The notes beneath the pieces were generated by a model, which did not search any database, had not been told where the DNA came from, and worked only from the letters and a program-made list of their open reading frames with translations. A stretch of DNA of 64,000 nucleotides from a virus: positions 62,001-126,000 of the IMG/VR virus record IMGVR_UViG_3300046542_000248; one strand, 5' to 3'. Shown here piece by piece: positions 58,366 to 64,000 of the stretch. The translations under genes were made by a program, and so were the position numbers. Numbering within the stretch: position 1 is the first letter of the stretch; each line of letters starts with the position of its first letter.

Positions 58366-60312
58366 TTGTTTGCGGCTATGGTAGAAGATACATTACCTCA
58401 TGAATACCCTGAAAATACTGCCGTTTCAATGGGAACAGTGGGCAACGTAAAACCCAATGTGGGTTTAAGATATAAAAAGATTCCGATGAAATTAGACATC
58501 GAAACGTTAGATTTATTACTAGCATATGCTTATGATGTAGACAATCAATATATAACCAGGTCTGCACTTAACAACTTACTAACATGGGTGAGTCTGTGTA
58601 ATGTAAACCTGTATAAAAACAATCAATCCTTGCGTTCAAGGGTTGATTTATTGGCATTGCTACTTGAAGCACGATTACACATGGGTTTCGATAATAGAAA
58701 GATCATGATGAATTATGCTTTAGACAAGTGTGATAACAAGAACCTGATTAGAGAAGAAATCATTCCCGAGTTCAATAAGATTAAGTTGAATACTCGAATG
58801 ACGCAATACTTAAACTCCTATGTGGTAGATAGGCTTATTCATGCTTTCATATTCTCATATAAGGATGAACTCTTCCAAGTCTTTGAAGACTTAGAGTCTC
58901 ATAACTATACCACATTAAGAGATATCACCCAGAAGTTTAAAGAGATTATCACTAATCTCCTCTTCGACATAAGAAATGCTGAGAACTTTGCTGAAGATAC
59001 AATGACCCTTGATTTAAGTGAGGGAAGCTTCGATAGCATTGTTAAGCAAATCGTTAAGAAATTAAAAGATCCGAGCAATAAACTTATCGCTGGGATTCAA
59101 GCATTAAACATCATGCTTAATGGAGGATTTGAACAAGCTCGTTCATACCTATTCTTTGGTATGACAGGTGCTGGTAAATCCGTACTACTAATTAACTTGA
59201 TGATCTTCCTTAAGAAATGTAATAGGTTTAAAACTAAAGATCCTTCGAAACGTCCTGCTGTACTATACATATCTCAAGAGAATACAGTTGCAGAGACAGT
59301 TGAACGGATATTTAATATGGAGGTTACGGGTAATAATATTCGTGACTATACTCCAGCAGAAGTTGTTAAGCTCCTTAGAACTAAAGGGGAACTTACACTT
59401 AATACTGAAGATGATATTGATATTATCATTAAGTACTATGATGATAAAACAATCTCGACGATTGATATTTATTCGATCATTAGTGATATCGAAGATACTG
59501 GTCGTGAAGTTATTGCATTGCTACATGACTATATTGAACGTATTAAATCTTCCAAAAATCATGCAGAGCTTCGCTTTGAACTTGCTGAAGTTGCAAATGA
59601 TTATTCAGTATTGGCTAAACGTCTTAGCATTCCAGTTATTGGAGCAGGGCAATTTAACCGTAAAGCTGCTGATACAATTGAAACAGGCGCTGATGGTAAC
59701 AAGTATGATATCGGTAAATTGTTAGGGAAATCATTCATCTCAGAAGCATTCGCCATTCTCAAGAACATTGACTCTGCTATTGCGATCAATAGAGAGACTG
59801 ATGATGAAGGTAATGATTATATGACCTTCAAAGATATGAAACAACGGTCTAGTAGAGGTAAAAAGCATAAATTTTCTGATTACTTTGCACATCCATTTGA
59901 TCCTCAAAACGGTATTAAACTCGTACAAGATATTCATGAAGAAGAACCTGTATCTAGAACTTCACTTGATGAAGTTAGAGAAGGTAATGAAATTGTGGGT
60001 AGGAATAAACCGAAGAAGCGTGAGATCAAAGAGCTTCCAATCCAGAAAAAGAAATTCGATCAAAATAATGAAGTTATCACTAATGACCAAATCAAAGACT
60101 TTAAGTTCCTCGGAGATATTATCAATGAAAGAAAAGCTATCAAAGAGAAGCTTGATAAGAGAGTCGAGAAGGTTAATGAGGAAGAAAAACTTGATGCTAT
60201 CTTCCGCACATACAATAGTGATGATAAGTATGTAAGAAATGAACGAGGTCTTATCTCTGTCACAATCAATACAGAATTTTTCAGTAAGAAAACGGAATGG
60301 CAGGAGTTCTAA
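58366..60312 (+). CDS. DnaB/gp41-like replicative helicase
   Basis: 648 residues from a TTG at 58366 with GGAG 11 bases upstream. The first 230 residues are helical and phage-specific. The RecA-like core begins with SNKLIAGIQALNIMLNGGF, then Walker A FGMTGAGKSVLL (about 264-275), a VLYISQEN strand, a Walker-B-like strand near YSIISDIED and VIGAGQFNRKA, and IAINRETDDEGNDYMTFKDMKQR. This order matches DnaB-family hexameric helicases that unwind DNA at the fork. The C-terminal 120 residues are charged and probably flexible. The terminator overlaps its stop codon. Confidence 0.75.
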   Translation: MFAAMVEDTLPHEYPENTAVSMGTVGNVKPNVGLRYKKIPMKLDIETLDLLLAYAYDVDNQYITRSALNNLLTWVSLCNVNLYKNNQSLRSRVDLLALLLEARLHMGFDNRKIMMNYALDKCDNKNLIREEIIPEFNKIKLNTRMTQYLNSYVVDRLIHAFIFSYKDELFQVFEDLESHNYTTLRDITQKFKEIITNLLFDIRNAENFAEDTMTLDLSEGSFDSIVKQIVKKLKDPSNKLIAGIQALNIMLNGGFEQARSYLFFGMTGAGKSVLLINLMIFLKKCNRFKTKDPSKRPAVLYISQENTVAETVERIFNMEVTGNNIRDYTPAEVVKLLRTKGELTLNTEDDIDIIIKYYDDKTISTIDIYSIISDIEDTGREVIALLHDYIERIKSSKNHAELRFELAEVANDYSVLAKRLSIPVIGAGQFNRKAADTIETGADGNKYDIGKLLGKSFISEAFAILKNIDSAIAINRETDDEGNDYMTFKDMKQRSSRGKKHKFSDYFAHPFDPQNGIKLVQDIHEEEPVSRTSLDEVREGNEIVGRNKPKKREIKELPIQKKKFDQNNEVITNDQIKDFKFLGDIINERKAIKEKLDKRVEKVNEEEKLDAIFRTYNSDDKYVRNERGLISVTINTEFFSKKTEWQEF

Positions 60313-60334
60313 CTCTGCCATTCCATCTTTTTAA
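60294..60334 (+). terminator. Terminator overlapping the helicase stop codon
   Basis: Stem GGAATGGCA/TGCCATTCC extended by GAGTT/AACTC with one bulge, then ATCTTTTTAAAT. The left arm is coding sequence. Confidence 0.85.
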
Positions 60335-60714
60335 ATATTTTTTAGCTTACGTTCAAGATTTACAATGTCCTCAACTAGTGATCTGTTAGAGGAACTTAAT
60401 ACAACCAGAGTTGACGGTATAAATGTTTCAACCGTCATATTATTGAGTAACAGCAATAAGTAATAGAGATTTTCAGTATCGTATAAGAATTTGGATAGAG
60501 ATTTGGGCTTATACCTAAATCTAGCTACTTCACTATCACTTAAAGTGACAGTCTCTGCCTTCTCCATTAAAATCTCAAGATAAGCTTCGATAGAGATTGA
60601 AGAAAGAAACTCAAATCCATCGAAAGTATCTATCTTACTAACTCTACGAAGATTAAAAAAGTCTTTATTAACCGTAGTGGAATACTGAGTTAACGTTTTA
60701 TTTTTTGAAGCCAT
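60331..60714 (-). CDS. Baseplate wedge protein, gp53-like
   Basis: 127 residues. The central motif RYKPKSLSKFLYDTENLYYLLLLLNNM matches the style of T4 gp53-type baseplate wedge proteins (a YxPxxIS block, then a helix ending LxxxN). This is by eye and moderate. It follows the 60731 gene by 16 bases in the same direction. A short tail protein expressed late is the likely role. Confidence 0.5.
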   Translation of the reverse strand: MASKNKTLTQYSTTVNKDFFNLRRVSKIDTFDGFEFLSSISIEAYLEILMEKAETVTLSDSEVARFRYKPKSLSKFLYDTENLYYLLLLLNNMTVETFIPSTLVVLSSSNRSLVEDIVNLERKLKNI

Positions 60715-60730
60715 TCTTATTCACTCCTTC

Positions 60731-61099
60731 TCATATAAATGGAACTATGACTGCATCGTCTATTTCTTTATTTGGAATAAACACAACCATTCTAGAACCT
60801 TTAGGGAAATGTGGATATGACTGACTATCATATCCTAGAGTTTTAAATGTCGCAGTGAATGCTTTACTCACAGCAATAGAAATAAAATTATTGTTAGACA
60901 CTGAAGTAGAGACATGAATGTTCTCTTTAGACTTGAAAAGACCAGAAGGGATTTGAATATTAGACGAAGAATTTGACGCCAACCTATCCATCATTAATTC
61001 TGGTATATGCAAATTCATTGATCCGACACTGTAGTTATAATCTTGAACCGTATAACCAATCATAAATTCTTTCATCTCTGGCGATCTAAAATCAGCCAT
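60731..61099 (-). CDS. Small tail/baseplate protein, 122 aa
   Basis: Not recognised. ATG at 61099 follows GGTGGTG by six bases; the open frame above it has no ribosome site. Strand-rich (FMIGYTVQDYNYSVGSMNLHIP), ending in VVFIPNKEIDDAVIVPFI, typical of a virion beta domain. Operon with the gp53-like gene. Confidence 0.5.
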   Translation of the reverse strand: MADFRSPEMKEFMIGYTVQDYNYSVGSMNLHIPELMMDRLASNSSSNIQIPSGLFKSKENIHVSTSVSNNNFISIAVSKAFTATFKTLGYDSQSYPHFPKGSRMVVFIPNKEIDDAVIVPFI

Positions 61100-61141
61100 A
61101 GATAACACCACCATTCTATAATATTGAGAGGTATGATTACT

Positions 61142-61639
61142 ATGAAACAGAAAAAATATATTCACATTAAAGAATACAATATTACTAAAATGCTTATTGA
61201 TTATCTGGAACTGGATGTGGATGATGATGATAAGTTATGTTATGGACCAAACCCATTAGAATTTAAATCTAAATTCTTCACATTGGTTCCCTATAAAGAT
61301 ATGAAAGATTTTAGCAGTGAAGATCTAGTTCCGTTCAGACCACTTACTAATATTAATCATTGTCAATACCTTATAAACCTGTTTTCAGAAATAAACGATT
61401 GTGAAAGTTTATTCGAGCATAAGGCAATGAAAGACGATGACAAGCTTCTTGAAGGTGAAATGAAATTAACCTATAAAAAAGATATTAAGAAATTGAAAGT
61501 ATATGGTATGAAAAATCTTAATATTCTAATGGGTGCTATGATTAGTAAAATGATTTTAGCTGATTCATTTAAAGATCTTGTTAGTGATTTCAAAAAGCTT
61601 GACGGTAAAGTATCTGATTCAAAGAAGCCACGTAAATAA
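61142..61639 (+). CDS. Hypothetical protein, 165 aa
   Basis: Not recognised. ATG at 61142 is ten bases after GAGAGG; the upstream TTG and ATG are too close to it. Charged, with Lys and Asp clusters and a C-terminal Lys-rich end. Its stop codon overlaps the start of the helicase gene (TAATG), so the two are translationally coupled and may act together in DNA metabolism. Confidence 0.55.
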   Translation: MKQKKYIHIKEYNITKMLIDYLELDVDDDDKLCYGPNPLEFKSKFFTLVPYKDMKDFSSEDLVPFRPLTNINHCQYLINLFSEINDCESLFEHKAMKDDDKLLEGEMKLTYKKDIKKLKVYGMKNLNILMGAMISKMILADSFKDLVSDFKKLDGKVSDSKKPRK

Positions 61640-62841
61640 TGGCAAATGCATTCAAATGGACCAATGACCAGAAAGAATGTATAAATGAAGGCGCCTACTG
61701 GTATAAAAAACAAACTAAACAAGTGTTTGAATACGCAGGATGGGCTGGAGTTGGTAAGACCACTATCGTTCCTGAAATGATACGAAAGATGGGACTTGAA
61801 CAGCATGAGGTAATGGCAGTTGCTTTTACAGGTAAAGCAGCTTCTAATTTAACTCTTAAAGGCATTCCTGCAACTTCTGCTCATGCGGGATTCATGGAGA
61901 ATATCCAAGTTCCTAAAACTGATAGGGATGGTAATATCCTAAAGAAAGATGGCAGAACTTTAAAGACATTGGCTTTCAAAAGAAGAGACTTTCTTCCTAA
62001 GGAAATTAAAATGCTCTTTATTGATGAAGGTTATTTCTTTCCTGATGAACTCGGCGAATTAGCTGAATCATTCGGATTGCCTATTTGTGTCTCTGGAGAT
62101 CCAGGACAACTTGGGCCACCTTATGGAAGACCAAGATACCTATTAAAACCTGACTTCTTCATCAAAGAGCTTACTCGATTTGGTAAAGACTCTGGTATAG
62201 TAGAACTTGCCACTCTAATCCGTAATGGCGAAGAATTACCTACTAAGAAAACTATATTCAAAAATGATGCGTTTATTATCCCTAAAGCAGAAATCAGTGA
62301 TATCATTCTTATGAACTCTGATATAATTCTCTGTGGGAAGAATAGAACTCGCAATTACTTTAATAAACGTATACGTAATGATATACTAGGTATTAAATCA
62401 AGACTGCCTGTTAAGGGTGACAAAATAATCTGTAGATTTAACTACTGGAATCGGATGCTTGAAAATACACCACTTACTAATGGTACAATTGGTACTGTGG
62501 TGCATGATGTAACTAAAGGATCTATAGATTTAAAATCTAGAACTATTCGATTGGATTTCATGCCTGATTATACTAATAATAATTACTATGTAAATCTTCC
62601 TGTAGATATAGATTATTTCCAAGAAGAATGTGGTATGCATGAAGAAGAGGATTTCTCGTTCAATAGAAGATTCGGAATTAAAATGGAATCAGGTCATGCT
62701 ATTACTACTCATATTTCTCAAGGTTCTGACTTCGACAACGTCCTATATTGGGACGAACAATTCGGAAGTGCTGACATGGTACGGAGAATGAGGTATGTAG
62801 GCGTGACTCGTGCAAAGCAAATAGCAGTACTTGCAATTTAA
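61639..62841 (+). CDS. SF1 helicase, Dda/RecD-like
   Basis: 400 residues. Motif I (Walker A) YAGWAGVGKTT at about 32-43, motif Ia AFTGKAASNL, motif II LFIDEGYFF (Asp-Glu), motif III SGDPGQLGPP, and near the end THISQGSDFDNV and VTRAKQ (motifs V and VI). This is the Dda/RecD2 layout of small SF1B helicases, which remodel replication forks and strip proteins from DNA. The start overlaps the stop of the upstream gene, and a terminator follows. Confidence 0.85.
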   Translation: MANAFKWTNDQKECINEGAYWYKKQTKQVFEYAGWAGVGKTTIVPEMIRKMGLEQHEVMAVAFTGKAASNLTLKGIPATSAHAGFMENIQVPKTDRDGNILKKDGRTLKTLAFKRRDFLPKEIKMLFIDEGYFFPDELGELAESFGLPICVSGDPGQLGPPYGRPRYLLKPDFFIKELTRFGKDSGIVELATLIRNGEELPTKKTIFKNDAFIIPKAEISDIILMNSDIILCGKNRTRNYFNKRIRNDILGIKSRLPVKGDKIICRFNYWNRMLENTPLTNGTIGTVVHDVTKGSIDLKSRTIRLDFMPDYTNNNYYVNLPVDIDYFQEECGMHEEEDFSFNRRFGIKMESGHAITTHISQGSDFDNVLYWDEQFGSADMVRRMRYVGVTRAKQIAVLAI

Positions 62842-62847
62842 ATGGGT

Positions 62848-62887
62848 CGTACCAGATAAAAATTCTGGTACGGCTTCAATATTTTTG
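62848..62887 (+). terminator. Intrinsic terminator
   Basis: A 9-bp perfect stem CGTACCAGA/TCTGGTACG with a TAAAAAT loop, then GCTTCAATATTTTTG. Confidence 0.7.
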
Positions 62888-62891
62888 TGGA

Positions 62892-62902
62892 TATATATTA
62901 TT
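62892..62902 (+). promoter_or_regulatory. Early-type promoter
   Basis: TATATATTATT, 38-47 bases before the metalloprotease start. Confidence 0.6.
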
Positions 62903-62939
62903 ATAATGAGCGTTACAATAAAATAATAAGAAAGGGAGG

Positions 62940-63710
62940 TTGAATAATATAATCTCTATAAATAAATCTACTAGATATGGTAGCTTAGACTACTTTACAT
63001 TGAACTGCGTTGATGAGACTTTACAAATTTTAAAAGATGAGCTGATGGATCGGCTCGCGGTAACTATTTTACCAGTTAAAAAAGCTAGGTTTTTACAACA
63101 TTCTGGTGGAGCTTCCCATGATATAAATATCTTTGATAAAAATTATGATGGAACACGACCACCAAAGCTTAAAGAAGTTATTGCGGAGATAACTCTCTGT
63201 AATGATATTGAATCACTGATAGGAAAGAAGACTTGTACTAACAATTTTGAAAAACGATTCTTTGAGTTCATAGAATCACTAGGGGTTGAGATTAATGTAT
63301 ACTCAATATTCACAATATCCCTTCTTCATGAACTTGGACACTCCAACCTGATAAAACTATTCCTAGACCTCGGTATGGAAAAGGAATATGATAACCTATA
63401 TCATTTGGCTAAAGCCACTGTAATGGCAACTGGCTCTTATAAGCAAAATGAATTATGGGAAAAGACACATAAAATATCTCTAGGACAAACGGCAGACGTT
63501 CAAGAGAATTTTGCAGATGCATATGCTTTAAAGAACTTTCCAAGAGTTTGGAATGTTGTGAAGCATTATATACGCCCAGAATTAAAGAATAAAAGTACCA
63601 CGGCCATAGTTCGATACAACCAGAGATTTAATCTGGAAGATCGAAAGTATGTAAAGGTTGTGGGAGAAGATCGTGGTATGAGCAATCTATTCAAGGAGAT
63701 ATTCGGATGA
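62940..63710 (+). CDS. Zinc metalloprotease-like protein (HELGH), first of a tandem pair
   Basis: About 254-256 residues. The zinc helix LLHELGHSN (HExxH) lies at about residue 128 and a downstream acidic helix ENFADAYAL at about 190 could supply the third ligand, as in gluzincin-type peptidases. The middle is helical. The next gene is a paralogue starting four bases before this stop (ATGA overlap). The start is uncertain: TTG at 62940 touches the GGAGG site, while an ATA at 62949 has nine-base spacing and aligns exactly with the paralogue's first residue. Early-type promoter. A protease acting on host or head proteins is inferred; the substrate is unknown. Confidence 0.65.
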   Translation: MNNIISINKSTRYGSLDYFTLNCVDETLQILKDELMDRLAVTILPVKKARFLQHSGGASHDINIFDKNYDGTRPPKLKEVIAEITLCNDIESLIGKKTCTNNFEKRFFEFIESLGVEINVYSIFTISLLHELGHSNLIKLFLDLGMEKEYDNLYHLAKATVMATGSYKQNELWEKTHKISLGQTADVQENFADAYALKNFPRVWNVVKHYIRPELKNKSTTAIVRYNQRFNLEDRKYVKVVGEDRGMSNLFKEIFG

Positions 63711-64000
63711 TAAGTATAACAACCGAAAATATCAAATCAAGATACCAATTCTTTAGAACTGTTTGTATTGAGGAAACCCTTAAGTATTTAAAGGATAAAC
63801 TTCCTCATGAAACTAATGTTAATATTATCGCAGTATCTGATTACAATCACTTTATGGTAGAATCCACAGGTGGTGCTTTGTGTGATGCAAGATATAACAA
63901 AGATGTGTTAATATGTGACATCTTCATCTCTGATAATATTTATGGCTTTAATCAAATTTTCTACCCTGGAGAAACAGATAGAAGGGAAACCTTCTTAACA
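63707..64000 (+). CDS. Paralogue of the metalloprotease-like gene, N-terminal part (runs off window)
   Basis: 98 codons open to the window edge. The N-terminus (MISITTENIKSRYQFF, then ETLKYLKDKL) follows the upstream protein residue by residue in character (SINKSTRYGS, then ETLQILKDEL), and the ESTGGALCDARY block matches QHSGGASHDINI. The zinc motif, if present, lies beyond the window. Overlap with the upstream stop indicates coupled translation from the same early promoter. Confidence 0.65.
   Translation, partial: MISITTENIKSRYQFFRTVCIEETLKYLKDKLPHETNVNIIAVSDYNHFMVESTGGALCDARYNKDVLICDIFISDNIYGFNQIFYPGETDRRETFLT

Noticed and set aside
1-64000. tRNA genes
   Set aside because: I saw no cloverleaf-compatible sequence with the T-loop consensus, though a scanner was not run.

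Overview
This 64 kb window is an AT-rich stretch of a large tailed (jumbo) bacteriophage genome. Its genes are dense, use strong AGGAGG-type ribosome binding sites and often start with TTG or GTG. The host is inferred to be a spore-forming Bacillota: the sites are Gram-positive in style, one gene resembles the sporulation regulator SpoIIID, and another encodes a Gram-positive-type lipoprotein. No tRNA, CRISPR array, IS element, terminase or major capsid gene was recognised here.

The phage encodes its own multisubunit RNA polymerase. The gene at 24807-28961 is a single unsplit beta subunit. The gene at 49770-50969 is a middle fragment of beta-prime with the bridge helix, the four-cysteine zinc site and the first half of the trigger loop. 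Two promoter classes can be read by eye. The sequence TATATATTATT precedes likely early genes (small minus-strand genes at 7-12 kb, ppk, HNH, NUDIX, RNase H, kinase, SbcD-like and metalloprotease). The sequence AACA-N6-TA precedes virion-type genes (tape measure, tail and baseplate proteins, inner-head candidates) and the RNAP beta gene. The second matches the late promoter I recall for Bacillus phages AR9/PBS1, so the window appears to use an AR9/phiKZ-like transcription programme.

Layout: 1-5.4 kb, two tail-fibre-like proteins made of tandem roughly 43-residue repeats. 5.6-7.1 kb, two membrane proteins (one holin-like). 7.1-12.4 kb, mostly minus-strand early genes including polyphosphate kinase 1 and a 21-residue peptide. 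12.4-12.77 kb, a GC-rich gene-free block that looks like a structured RNA. 12.8-17.8 kb, inner-head candidate, HNH-like genes with a structured RNA tail, NUDIX and hypotheticals. 18-24.8 kb, structural genes, a SpoIIID homologue and a protein with an RNAP-like NADYDGD motif. 24.8-29 kb, RNAP beta. 29-42 kb, small genes, a 3208-residue tape measure with two peptidoglycan hydrolase domains, and a baseplate-like protein with an SH3 domain. 42-49 kb, early genes (RNase H, kinase-like protein) and a lipoprotein. 49.2-55.9 kb, minus-strand late genes (beta-prime fragment, tail/baseplate proteins, head candidate). 56-62.8 kb, DNA replication and repair (PD-(D/E)XK nuclease, SbcD/gp47-like, DnaB-like helicase, Dda/RecD-like helicase) mixed with baseplate genes. 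62.9 kb to the end, tandem metalloprotease paralogues.

A working model: a virion-packaged RNAP (beta and beta-prime made late) transcribes the TATATATTATT early genes on entry, and a second phage RNAP encoded elsewhere reads the AACA-N6-TA late promoters. Most transcription units end at clear intrinsic terminators. All family assignments are by eye and no search was run.
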